Below, one piece after another: positions 24,454 to 31,130 of a DNA stretch of 31,979 bases. Origin of the DNA: a virus; IMG/VR virus record IMGVR_UViG_3300022690_001608, positions 1 through 31,979 of that record; one strand, given 5' to 3'. The position numbers and the translations under genes are program-made. Every line of letters begins with the position of its first letter. The first letter of the stretch is position 1. The notes beneath the pieces are model-generated. The model was not told the DNA's origin, made no database searches, and saw only the letters and a program-made list of their open reading frames with translations.

Positions 24454-24641
24454 GATAGTCCTTTCTTATTAAAAAGCCCCCCCTGCGTCATGGCCTATGA
24501 AATTGAGAGAAACACGTTCGGAAACTCCCACCTTCGCAGCTCGTCAGGGAGGGCATCTGCTGCTCAGACAGCTAGAAACCCTAGCCTCTTTTATTCAAAA
24601 CAGCAATGAAAAATGCTTTTGAAAAAAGTCTATTTTAATGC
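24454..24641. other. Divergent intergenic region and methyltransferase leader
   Basis: This stretch separates the leftward methyltransferase gene from the rightward regulatory operon. On the methyltransferase side, CTCCC (24525-24529) can pair with GGGAG (24547-24551), and GCTAG with CTAGC around 24571-24585. Both would lie in the methyltransferase 5' leader. A 22-codon ORF on the minus strand (starting MPSLTSCEGG) has no ribosome binding site. I found no convincing minus-strand promoter here. Confidence 0.45.
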
Positions 24642-24670
24642 TTGACATAACTATAACACTATGTTACAGT
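24642..24670 (+). promoter_or_regulatory. Strong sigma70-type promoter of the regulatory operon
   Basis: A perfect -35 box TTGACA (24642-24647) and -10 box TACAGT (24665-24670, 4/6) are separated by exactly 17 bases. The expected start of transcription is about 24676-24678, at the ATG of the first gene, so the message may be leaderless or nearly so. Confidence 0.75.
24650..24670. promoter_or_regulatory. Palindromic operator overlapping the promoter
   Basis: Half-sites ACTnTAACA and TGTTAnAGT are arranged symmetrically around CTA (centre 24660), with 8 of 9 positions complementary. The site covers the spacer and the -10 box, so a bound dimer would block RNA polymerase. The operon encodes an XRE-family protein as its last gene, the natural candidate for autoregulation through this site. 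Confidence 0.7.
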
Positions 24671-24676
24671 ATAGGC

Positions 24677-24823
24677 ATGATGAAAACAAACAAAAATGAA
24701 AAATCACTTCCCCCTCATATTTTAGACATGATCAAGAAGGCAGAAAAAAGAGACGAAGAAAAAGCCCTTAAAAAAATGTTCACAATTAAAACAATCGACC
24801 CTTTCGCTAAGGAGGAAAATTAA
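24677..24823 (+). CDS. Small charged protein, first gene of the regulatory operon
   Basis: A 48-residue protein (MMKTNKNEKSLPPHILDMI...), rich in lysine and glutamate and helical. I place the start at 24677 or the adjacent ATG at 24680, because the in-frame ATG at 24638 lies upstream of the -35 box and could not be on the transcript. No ribosome binding site precedes it, consistent with leaderless translation. It ends immediately before the next gene. Function unknown. Confidence 0.6.
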   Translation: MMKTNKNEKSLPPHILDMIKKAEKRDEEKALKKMFTIKTIDPFAKEEN

Positions 24824-25072
24824 ATGACAACGTCACGAGTAATAGCAGAAATAGCAGACTGGAAACACATCGAAAAAGCCCCGCAAAGGTTTATTGAAAA
24901 AGCGTGTGGCAACGATCTCTATGGCGTTTTTGATACCCACGCCACATCATTTCTTGATCAATGGAAAGTGCGGAACATCCCCCAACAAGCCGCTATCGAT
25001 TTTGCATGGGACTTTAACCATAATAGAGAATATCCGCCTTATACGCCTTGCATAGCCGAAGAGGTCAACTAA
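24824..25072 (+). CDS. Protein of unknown function in the regulatory operon
   Basis: An 82-residue protein with several aromatic residues (DWKHIEKAP, DFAWDFNHNREYPPYTP) and no motif I recognise. AAGGAGGAAAATTAA precedes the ATG, one of the best ribosome binding sites in the window, so it is probably the most highly translated gene of the operon. It abuts the previous stop and precedes the next gene by one base. Confidence 0.65.
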   Translation: MTTSRVIAEIADWKHIEKAPQRFIEKACGNDLYGVFDTHATSFLDQWKVRNIPQQAAIDFAWDFNHNREYPPYTPCIAEEVN

Positions 25073-25073
25073 T

Positions 25074-25298
25074 ATGGCTACTTGGGGACTTTACAGGGGT
25101 AGTTGCACCAAAACACCCGGACAAAAAGAATGGGATCATTGGGCTGTTATGGTTCACCCTTGTCATCCTAAAAAGTGGATGAGACGATTTAAATGGTGGC
25201 AGATTCAACGTCGCAAGCAACATTTAAGTGATGCGCCAGAGGCATTGGATAATAAGCTTTGCAGGATTTATTATAACTTAGCAAAACAAGGTTATTAA
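25074..25298 (+). CDS. Tryptophan-rich basic small protein
   Basis: A 74-residue protein, strongly basic and tryptophan-rich (KKWMRRFKWWQIQRRKQH, about 34-51), with two cysteines and a histidine in CTKTPGQ and HPCHPKKW. The basic aromatic helix suggests binding to nucleic acid or membrane, but no family is recognised. It sits between an unknown gene and the XRE gene and touches the latter directly. Confidence 0.6.
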   Translation: MATWGLYRGSCTKTPGQKEWDHWAVMVHPCHPKKWMRRFKWWQIQRRKQHLSDAPEALDNKLCRIYYNLAKQGY

Positions 25299-25484
25299 AT
25301 GAATCTCAAACGCTACCGTCTCAAAGCTGGGCTGACTCAACTAGAGCTAGCCCAGCTTACTGATCTGTCAGCAACATACATTGCAATGCTTGAGCGTGGC
25401 GATCGAAAAGGACGCAATGTTGAGATCCTACAAAAAATCGCTAAAGCACTCAAAGTCAAAGTTGATCAGCTCATAGAGAATTGA
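25299..25484 (+). CDS. XRE-family repressor-like helix-turn-helix protein
   Basis: A 61-residue single-domain Cro/CI-type protein: helix 1 NLKRYRLKAG, helix 2 LTQLELAQLTD (12-22) and recognition helix SATYIAMLERG (24-34), then a helical end (NVEILQKIAKALKVKVDQL). It is last in an operon whose promoter carries a palindrome of suitable size, so autoregulation is likely. It is too short to carry a cleavable CI C-terminal domain. The coding end faces the convergent VRR-NUC gene across 25 bases with no clear terminator. Confidence 0.88.
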   Translation: MNLKRYRLKAGLTQLELAQLTDLSATYIAMLERGDRKGRNVEILQKIAKALKVKVDQLIEN

Positions 25485-25509
25485 TTCGAGCACTCCCCCA
25501 CCAGCTCAT

Positions 25510-25818
25510 TCAAAATATCAATGGAAGATGTTCTTTGAATTCTTGCTGCACATCCTCAAGCGACGTGGTCCAGAAAGAAAGCGCACCGGCTTCCTTCCAT
25601 TCGGCGAGTCGTTGATATTGTAGCGGGGTCGGTTTTTTCCCTGGTGCCTTGACCTCAATATGAAACGCAACGCCATCTAAGCATCCAGCAATATCAGGCT
25701 CGCCGGAATAGCTAAAAGGGCTTCCATGCATCTTAAGTGCCTTGCAGCTAGGCAGTGAGTTCAGCCACTTGAGGATGGAACGTGTGATCGGTTTTTCGAG
25801 CTTGGCTTCAGCGGGCAT
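25510..25818 (-). CDS. VRR-NUC domain nuclease
   Basis: A 102-residue stand-alone VRR-NUC domain (PD-(D/E)XK superfamily). It has PITRSILKWLN near the N-terminus, GEPDIAG (residues 39-45) and the catalytic EVKAPGKKPTPLQ (55-67, Glu55, Lys57 and Gln67). Such nucleases act on branched or replication DNA, and in phages they are commonly linked with SNF2-type helicases; one is encoded about 3 kb upstream in the same strand. It overlaps the preceding gene by 11 bases. Confidence 0.9.
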   Translation of the reverse strand: MPAEAKLEKPITRSILKWLNSLPSCKALKMHGSPFSYSGEPDIAGCLDGVAFHIEVKAPGKKPTPLQYQRLAEWKEAGALSFWTTSLEDVQQEFKEHLPLIF

Positions 25819-26029
25819 GCGAATGTTTTTCTACATAGAGATCGTGAGTTTCTTTTGAAATTTCCTTAAAATTTAAAATGCAAATTTGCTGCCTTTCTTT
25901 GAGGTATTTTTTAAGAATCATATCTTCAGCTTCAACTATATCAAAATCACCTTTTCCTCTTAGAACTATATTGATAAACCCAAAATCGTGAGCAGCAATC
26001 ACAAAATAATATTTATAATTAAGGGGCAT
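25808..26029 (-). CDS. Small protein of unknown function
   Basis: A 73-residue protein (MPLNYKYYFVIAAHDFGF...), with a beta-rich start and a helical lysine-rich second half. GGGAG lies seven bases upstream of the ATG. It overlaps both neighbours (methyltransferase upstream, VRR-NUC downstream) by 11 bases, so the three are probably translated as a coupled set. No family recognised. Confidence 0.65.
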   Translation of the reverse strand: MPLNYKYYFVIAAHDFGFINIVLRGKGDFDIVEAEDMILKKYLKERQQICILNFKEISKETHDLYVEKHSHAR

Positions 26030-26492
26030 GAAAAATACTCCCTAGATCTTCAAACGTGGCCTCAAACTTTTCTATGATTTCAACTTCATTCGTCCACAGA
26101 TAGAGGATCTGATCCCTATCATTTCCTTTCTTAGGCTGGCCCGTTTCAGGATCAATAAAGGCGATACGCTCATAGAGATCACAAAGAGATACAGATTTTT
26201 TCTTGATCTCTATACGGTTCGCACAATTTCCGTAATTAATGAGCCAGATAAATCCCATTGGTAAAGTTTGGTTAAGGCCTTTATCGTATTGGATTAGTGC
26301 TTTATCGGACCATTTTTCTAAACTTCCACGACTGTAGGGAGGATTAATAAAACATCGTTTCATCCACCAAACTTCAAGTCCATTGAAAGTTGGAGTTACG
26401 GGGCACGGATCAAAATAATCCTCCCCTAAAACTTTTTCAACACGTTTGAGTATGGAGCGCGGCGTGCGCCAGTTATCGTTTGTGCATATCAT
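26019..26492 (-). CDS. Phage Dam-like N6-adenine methyltransferase
   Basis: A 157-residue enzyme of the phage DNA N-6-adenine methyltransferase family. It begins NWRTPRSILKRVEKVLG, followed by YFDPCPV (26-32) and catalytic NPPYS (50-54) in FINPPYSRGSLEKWSDKA. The C-terminal part has KGNDRDQILYLW. It would methylate adenine in phage DNA, masking restriction sites or marking replication origins. GAGGA precedes the ATG. It is the second DNA methyltransferase in the window and unrelated in type to the ParB fusion. Confidence 0.9.
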   Translation of the reverse strand: MICTNDNWRTPRSILKRVEKVLGEDYFDPCPVTPTFNGLEVWWMKRCFINPPYSRGSLEKWSDKALIQYDKGLNQTLPMGFIWLINYGNCANRIEIKKKSVSLCDLYERIAFIDPETGQPKKGNDRDQILYLWTNEVEIIEKFEATFEDLGSIFHAP

Positions 26493-26516
26493 GGTTAAAT
26501 TCCTCTAATTGAAAAA

Positions 26517-26798
26517 TTAATTAGGACCATTCCCTTTTTCTTTTGATTCTTTCGCTACGAACTCTCCATGTTGTAACCCATGAACTTTACCAACAAAGTC
26601 ACGGACAATCTCAATGAAAGGAATTCCACCTGTATTTAATTTCCAAGCAATCGCAGATGCGGCTACTACATTTTTAGGAACTATCGAACCAAATTCAAGC
26701 TTTGGCATAATGAGTTCAATGTCTAAGTTTTCTCTAAAGACGATGAAGGAATCACTTTTTTTAATCGTAAAATCTTCTATCGAGTAATAAGTTTTCAT
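26517..26798 (-). CDS. Protein of unknown function
   Basis: A 93-residue protein starting MKTYYSIEDFTIKKSDSF, with a mixed alpha/beta pattern and a hydrophilic lysine-rich end (AKESKEKGNGPN). AAGGAGG precedes the ATG. It lies between a possible HTH protein and the Dam-like enzyme in the early cluster. No motif identified. Confidence 0.65.
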   Translation of the reverse strand: MKTYYSIEDFTIKKSDSFIVFRENLDIELIMPKLEFGSIVPKNVVAASAIAWKLNTGGIPFIEIVRDFVGKVHGLQHGEFVAKESKEKGNGPN

Positions 26799-26817
26799 TG
26801 AAATCCTCCTTCCATTG

Positions 26818-27093
26818 TTAACTTCCAGGATAGTACATTCCCTGAATCACAGACCAATCGCAATTGGGACCAGGGGGTTTTCCATACATATCAGACATTT
26901 TAATTTTAAACTTTCTAATAAACTGCCATGCTTGTTGCGTGTTGGGTTTAAGATATCCCCTGTAAATTCGATCAAAGGTAATGTGTTTAATATCTAGCTC
27001 ACTGGCAAGATCTCTTCTTTCAAATTCATTTTTACAGACCTTATCAATGCATTTAATAAGCTTAGGCGATTTAAAAATGAGTTTCTTTTTCAT
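26818..27093 (-). CDS. Small protein with possible helix-turn-helix
   Basis: A 91-residue basic protein. Residues about 26-60 (RRDLASELDIKHITFDRIYRGYLKPNTQQAW) have the spacing of a helix-turn-helix similar to XRE domains, but without the usual Q-E-L pattern, so DNA binding is tentative. The C-terminus ends with a proline/glycine-rich segment (GKPPGPNCDW). AAGGAG lies upstream. Confidence 0.6.
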   Translation of the reverse strand: MKKKLIFKSPKLIKCIDKVCKNEFERRDLASELDIKHITFDRIYRGYLKPNTQQAWQFIRKFKIKMSDMYGKPPGPNCDWSVIQGMYYPGS

Positions 27094-27110
27094 GGTTGGC
27101 TGTCTCCTTC

Positions 27111-27353
27111 TTAAGAATTTTTCTTGGCGTTGAGTTCCGCTTTCTTGGTACTGATTTCAACTAAAAACTTGTATAGATCTCTCAAGCACTCAGGGGTGTA
27201 AGCTGTATTTTCACAAGGGCAAAACTCAAATTGTTTCCATCGAGTGTTGTATGCAATTTCACCCAAAATTAACTTTCGTTTTCGATTAGCTACGATAAAG
27301 TGACCTTCAATGGTCGAACTCACTTCCATAAACTTCCCTAATTCTTGATACAT
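27111..27353 (-). CDS. Conserved small phage protein of unknown function
   Basis: An 80-residue protein with LGEIAYNTRWKQFEFCPCENTAY (about 31-53, middle part) and CLRDLYKFLVE. I recognise this pattern from several phage proteins without known role; it looks like a small beta-sheet followed by a helix. GGGAGG precedes the ATG. The start overlaps the end of the preceding gene by 16 bases. Confidence 0.65.
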   Translation of the reverse strand: MYQELGKFMEVSSTIEGHFIVANRKRKLILGEIAYNTRWKQFEFCPCENTAYTPECLRDLYKFLVEISTKKAELNAKKNS

Positions 27354-27559
27354 TGTATATCCTCCCTCGCTTCAAAATACTTCGCTTCGCGGCCACACTT
27401 TCCCATAATGCGCGCCGTCTCAGAATCAACTTCGCGCTTGCTCCCATCCACGGGGGAGACGAAGGCGAGGTCAGGGCAAAGACACTCATTTTTTTCTAGA
27501 CCGTAAGCAACGGAAGAAGTTGTTGTTTTATTCCACTTGCAGTCTTTACAAAGTTTCAT
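27338..27559 (-). CDS. Small cysteine-rich putative zinc protein
   Basis: A 73-residue protein starting MKLCKDCKWNK (Cys4, Cys7), then CLCPDLAFVSPVDGSKREVDSE, KCGREAKYFE and a final cysteine. The order CxxC ... CxCP ... VDG ... CG ... FE is one I know from small phage proteins, with zinc binding likely. ATGA overlap with the upstream gene indicates coupling. Confidence 0.7.
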   Translation of the reverse strand: MKLCKDCKWNKTTTSSVAYGLEKNECLCPDLAFVSPVDGSKREVDSETARIMGKCGREAKYFEAREDIQCIKN

Positions 27560-28086
27560 GTGTCTTGATCCTTATCAATGAGCTCTAACCATCTACGCAT
27601 TTTTTTATTTTCTTCGAGTGCCTGGAGGCGTAAGTATCCGAGAGTTCCGAGTGAGTCTGCAAAATCGTACTTCTTTTTAAAAACTTGCTTAGCGATATCT
27701 TTAAGCGTCTCCTCCGTTTTTAATTCTGCGGCTTTCATGGCGTCCGCTTCATTGTCAAACAGATCCTTTTCTTTATAAACACTCCCTGATCCAATCCCTG
27801 TCTCTTCGCACATATATTTTGGTACTCCGTCTTCATAGCGAAGTTGACCGATAGTAAGCGTGCGAACTTGAGCAACCCAAGATTGTAAAACAATAACGCC
27901 TTGAGGCCGCTCCCAGCGCTTTGTGCATGTATAACAATCCGTGTCAGCCTCTTCTCCAGTAGGAAATATTATTTTCCATTTTTTTGTTCCCAGACAATCA
28001 GGACATTCGATCATCTCCTTTTTATAAGCTGATTGAGGATTAAAAACCTTGTCGCCGATATCGTATTTTAAAGTAATTGTTCCCAT
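27556..28086 (-). CDS. Zinc-ribbon-containing protein of unknown function
   Basis: A 176-residue protein. Residues about 28-55 contain CPDCLGTKKW and CYTCTKRW, two CxxC pairs that resemble a DnaJ-type or zinc-ribbon knuckle. N-terminal residues form a short beta segment (ITLKYDIGDKVFNP), typical of small SH3-like folds. The C-terminal third is a long helix, possibly coiled coil (about 120-170). AAGGG precedes the ATG. Function unknown. Confidence 0.65.
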   Translation of the reverse strand: MGTITLKYDIGDKVFNPQSAYKKEMIECPDCLGTKKWKIIFPTGEEADTDCYTCTKRWERPQGVIVLQSWVAQVRTLTIGQLRYEDGVPKYMCEETGIGSGSVYKEKDLFDNEADAMKAAELKTEETLKDIAKQVFKKKYDFADSLGTLGYLRLQALEENKKMRRWLELIDKDQDT

Positions 28087-28091
28087 AGTTA

Positions 28092-28316
28092 TTACCCTTT
28101 AGCTAAAGTGTCGATTAAGTCAGGTTCAACTTGATAGAAGTTCAAACTCGCTAAAAACATATCTAATTTATTCCAAATTTTATCCCTTTCTTTTTTTGTT
28201 TTGTATCCAAAAACAATTTCCCACTTCTCTTTGTCTTTAGGAACACTTGAAATCTGTTTAAAAATAGATCTCATTTGAGAAATGTTAATAAAAGTCCCTG
28301 AAAATTCAATAAGCAT
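28092..28316 (-). CDS. Small protein of unknown function
   Basis: A 74-residue protein starting MLIEFSGTFINISQM, with a helical charged middle (YKTKKERDKIWNKL). AAGGGGG precedes the ATG, and it starts two bases after the helicase stop. The beta-then-helix layout looks like a small domain shared by many phages, but I cannot name it. Confidence 0.6.
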   Translation of the reverse strand: MLIEFSGTFINISQMRSIFKQISSVPKDKEKWEIVFGYKTKKERDKIWNKLDMFLASLNFYQVEPDLIDTLAKG

Positions 28317-28318
28317 AG

Positions 28319-29695
28319 TTACCCCCTTAATCGTTTGATCACTTCTTCGACGAGTTGTTGTTTCTTTTTGAGTGCTCCAAACACAATGTCATCAATCGTA
28401 TCGGCAGCGATCAAATGAATATGGCGCACCGTGCTTTCTTGTCCTGGCCGGTGTAAGCGTGCGCACGCTTGTTGATAATCCCCTAAGCTAAAGCCAACTG
28501 AGAACCAAAGTGCGGTGCATGCGCGGGTGAGATCAATACCGATTCCCCCTGCTTGGATTTGAACACCTAGGATCTGCACCCACTCAGGCATCTCTCCCTG
28601 ATCAAGATCTTTTCTTGCGCCGGAAACCTCGCCATAGCGTAGGCCCATATCATCAGCCATCTGCTCAACCTGTTTTAGATCATGTCTAAAGCGGCAGAAC
28701 ACCACAAAGGGGGGCTCAATATCTTGCGCTAAGTCTCTCATCAAATCGATCTTAGCGGTGGAGATAATTTGTAAGCCGGTCGCTTCGAGTTCTAAAAATC
28801 CACTGGTGATCTGTTGCAAGCGTAAAAGCTTAACGAGTCCGTTTTTAACGGTGAAGACTTCCTCATCGATGAGGGCAATCATCTTTCTTTCGAGATCTTT
28901 ATAAATTTTAAAGGTTTTGGGATTGAGAACACACTCTCGACGTAAAAATAACTCAGGCGGCAAGTCCGGCAACGCCTCATCCTTAGTCACTTGATGCGTG
29001 ATCGTGCTCATCTTGTCCGCTAACATTTTCTGATTTTTAAAACTCACAGGTTTGTAGTTTCCGTACCCTCCCATATTCGCGTACTGTGATCTGAAACTTG
29101 TATAGCGATAACCAAACACCGACGGGTCTAAGATACGAAACTGACCGTAAATATCGAGGATCGAATGCGGCATCGGGGTGCCTGTGAGCCCTAGTTTTTT
29201 AGGAATGTGTTTCGCAAAGGTCGCAAGCCATCTACTTGACTTACCTCCTGGAGCCTTCGCACGATGAACCTCATCACAAACAAGGACATCCCAAACCTTA
29301 CGTCGGGCGTAAAGTTCAAACATCTGAGCAAGACGCGGACGCCAGATACTTTCATAATTCACCACAATGGCGAGGTTTTCATTCTTCGCATCGGCGAGTT
29401 TAAGTAACCGTTCAAGCTCTCGACCTTTGTCAGCCGCCGTGCCGAACGTCAGCGCTTTAACAATCCACTTCTCACTGCTATGCGTTTCAAACTCTCTCGG
29501 CCACACGCCGAGAACAGAAACGGGGCACACGATGATGACGCGCGTTGCTTTCCAGGTATTGAGTAAGGCGATGGTCGATAAGGACTTGCCGCTCCCCATC
29601 GCGTGAGCAAAGAGAGCGCCTGATTTATGTTCGGCGAACTCTACAGCACGGCACTGATGTTGCCATGCTTGGGTTTTAATTCCGGCTGGTTGCAT
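28319..29695 (-). CDS. SNF2-like helicase
   Basis: A 458-residue superfamily 2 ATPase of the Snf2 type, which translocates on double-stranded DNA. Motif I is AHAMGSGKS (Walker A at 30-38), motif Ia is near VCPVSVLGVW, motif II DEVH (141-144), motif III GLTGTPMP (169-176). The C-terminal lobe contains GGIGIDLTRACTALW and motif VI QACARLHRPGQE. I start it at MQPAGIKTQA because GAGG lies just before and the upstream gene ends at 29703. An ATG at 29806 would force a 100-base overlap. It belongs to the early replication/recombination module with the VRR-NUC nuclease. Confidence 0.9.
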   Translation of the reverse strand: MQPAGIKTQAWQHQCRAVEFAEHKSGALFAHAMGSGKSLSTIALLNTWKATRVIIVCPVSVLGVWPREFETHSSEKWIVKALTFGTAADKGRELERLLKLADAKNENLAIVVNYESIWRPRLAQMFELYARRKVWDVLVCDEVHRAKAPGGKSSRWLATFAKHIPKKLGLTGTPMPHSILDIYGQFRILDPSVFGYRYTSFRSQYANMGGYGNYKPVSFKNQKMLADKMSTITHQVTKDEALPDLPPELFLRRECVLNPKTFKIYKDLERKMIALIDEEVFTVKNGLVKLLRLQQITSGFLELEATGLQIISTAKIDLMRDLAQDIEPPFVVFCRFRHDLKQVEQMADDMGLRYGEVSGARKDLDQGEMPEWVQILGVQIQAGGIGIDLTRACTALWFSVGFSLGDYQQACARLHRPGQESTVRHIHLIAADTIDDIVFGALKKKQQLVEEVIKRLRG

Positions 29696-29702
29696 AGTTT
29701 CC

Positions 29703-30161
29703 TCAATGACCCTTGCTGCCTCCATTAGATCCCCCTGCTGTAAGTTGTTTAAAGCCACTGTCTTTAAGAGCGTGAAATAAAGTTTTACCTGTAGGTGACT
29801 GTGCATAAGGTAAAAATACTTCAGGAAGTTCAGCTAGTCCCGCCTCAACAATCGCTAATTGAGCCTCTATCCAATCTTTCAAAATACGCCACGCTACACG
29901 AGTAGCTTGTTCTTTATGGCAAAGTCGATTAGGAACTGATCGATCGTTCTCCATAGCTTCAAGAACGCCATCAATTTGAGAAGGCAATCGAAAAGTAAGC
30001 AATCCATATTGAGTTTGGATTCTAAAACTAAGAGCATTCATAATTCCATCGTCATCGAATTCAGTTATGATGGCTTGAGCACTAGCCTGAGCTAGTTTTT
30101 GCTGTATGAGAGTCACGGTTTTTACTACATCAACCGAGGTCGTGTAATTTAAAATCCCCAT
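29703..30161 (-). CDS. Conserved phage protein of unknown function beside the helicase
   Basis: A 152-residue protein starting MGILNYTTSVDVVKTV. Recognisable blocks are the N-terminal NYTTSVDVVKTV, SFRIQTQYGLLTFRLPSQIDGV and the helical QATRVAWRILKDWIEAQLAIVEAG. I know this family from many phages next to helicase genes, but not its function. The start is placed at this ATG because GGTGG precedes it and the preceding gene stops two bases before; an ATG at 30236 would lie deep inside that gene. Confidence 0.75.
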   Translation of the reverse strand: MGILNYTTSVDVVKTVTLIQQKLAQASAQAIITEFDDDGIMNALSFRIQTQYGLLTFRLPSQIDGVLEAMENDRSVPNRLCHKEQATRVAWRILKDWIEAQLAIVEAGLAELPEVFLPYAQSPTGKTLFHALKDSGFKQLTAGGSNGGSKGH

Positions 30162-30162
30162 T

Positions 30163-30369
30163 CTAAATCCACCTGCGCATTTTAGCAGTCCACTCACTGA
30201 CCCGGTAGTAACCCGAAGCGTCATGCTTCGGATCACTACTGAATTCTAGTATCAATGATTTAGGAATCCATCCTTCGTAGGTGCCATCAGTTAAAAGCAC
30301 GAAAGAATCGCCCTCTTCAACCTTCGTCAGATAAAGCTCAATCGTGTCTTTAGTCTGCGTGCTCGGCAT
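30163..30369 (-). CDS. Small conserved phage protein
   Basis: A 68-residue protein starting MPSTQTKDTIELYLTKVEEG, a beta-rich small fold (SFVLLTDGTYEGWIPKSLIL). The start has AAGGAG seven bases upstream, inside the end of the preceding gene (20-base overlap). The upstream ATG at 30459 would add residues with no ribosome binding site. The C-terminus is basic (AKMRRWI). Function unknown. Confidence 0.65.
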   Translation of the reverse strand: MPSTQTKDTIELYLTKVEEGDSFVLLTDGTYEGWIPKSLILEFSSDPKHDASGYYRVSEWTAKMRRWI

Positions 30370-31072
30370 CGATGATCTCCTTACTTGATCGGCTAACAAA
30401 CGGCTTATATAAACCAAGCAATTGACGTACTCTGGCAAGCTCTTCCTCCTCCAAGACACTCGCCATGGATGGAACCATGAAAGAAAATACAGTGCCCCTT
30501 GAATTTTTCGTTTTTTCTAATGCGATCCGTGTAATCACACTGTAGTAAGGTTTGGCTTTAGAAGCTAAGCGTAGAAAGTACTTCGTCATGGACTTAAGAC
30601 TTCCCGGTGGCGCAACCACAACCAGCGGCAAGAAGTCATCCTTGCGTAGCATGAAAAGAATTTTCATTGATTTACATGCTTGACCGGGACCTTTTTCTGC
30701 CGAACCAAATTCTGAGAGTGGACAAACAGCACAATTACCACCAGGATTACCCACGCCTAAAACACCATCATCTGAATAACAGTCCGGCGGTGAGCCTCCA
30801 CCTGATTCATTGTAAGATACCTTCCAATAACTTCGTGGATCTTTAGCCGCCACGATGATCCCTTCAACGACTGGTGAACTTTCTTCGCCTTCGAGTCCAG
30901 GAATTGACCAATTTGTACCGCCGCCGGTAGGCACGTGGATCCGATCTAATGAGAATTCATCCGCGCTTGATCCCGATCCTAAATTTACGCTGAGTGCTTC
31001 TTTTACATTTTCTATTTTTGTGACTAAAACTTGATATTCACTCGCCTTGACCAGTGCTTGTTCTTTGCTCAT
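30350..31072 (-). CDS. Conserved phage protein with four-cysteine motif
   Basis: A 240-residue protein with DRIHVPTGGGTNWSIPG (about 43-59), then PPDCYSDDGVLGVGNPGGN followed by CAVCPLSEFGSAEKGPGQAC. The four cysteines C98, C114, C117 and C133 (CX15CX2CX15C) suggest a zinc site or iron-sulfur cluster. The second half (LPLVVVAPPGSLKSMTKYFLRL) is alpha/beta. I recognise the family from phages of several hosts, usually near replication helicases, with unknown function; single-stranded DNA binding has no direct support here. AAGGAG precedes the ATG. Confidence 0.78.
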   Translation of the reverse strand: MSKEQALVKASEYQVLVTKIENVKEALSVNLGSGSSADEFSLDRIHVPTGGGTNWSIPGLEGEESSPVVEGIIVAAKDPRSYWKVSYNESGGGSPPDCYSDDGVLGVGNPGGNCAVCPLSEFGSAEKGPGQACKSMKILFMLRKDDFLPLVVVAPPGSLKSMTKYFLRLASKAKPYYSVITRIALEKTKNSRGTVFSFMVPSMASVLEEEELARVRQLLGLYKPFVSRSSKEIIDAEHAD

Positions 31073-31111
31073 TTTACTTACTCCTTTGTTTTTCGTTTCT
31101 TTGTTCTTTGT

Positions 31112-31129
31112 GCCAAGTAAAAACTTGGC
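31112..31129 (-). promoter_or_regulatory. Short hairpin in the leader of the four-cysteine gene
   Basis: GCCAAGT (31112-31118 region) pairs perfectly with ACTTGGC around four bases (TTTT on the minus strand). It sits between the cloverleaf element and the ribosome binding site, about 40 bases before the start codon. No T-run follows the stem, so it is not a terminator. It may space or shield the ribosome binding site. Confidence 0.6.
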
Positions 31130-31130
31130 G

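Noticed and set aside
24337-24609. Plus-strand 90-codon ORF over the methyltransferase start
   Set aside because: It overlaps the N-terminus of the clearly conserved ParB domain in antisense and ends before the promoter of the plus operon; no support for expression.
24454-24677. Divergent minus-strand promoter for the methyltransferase within the operator region
   Set aside because: A TAAAAT -10-like box is present, but no acceptable -35 box lies at 16-18 bases upstream.
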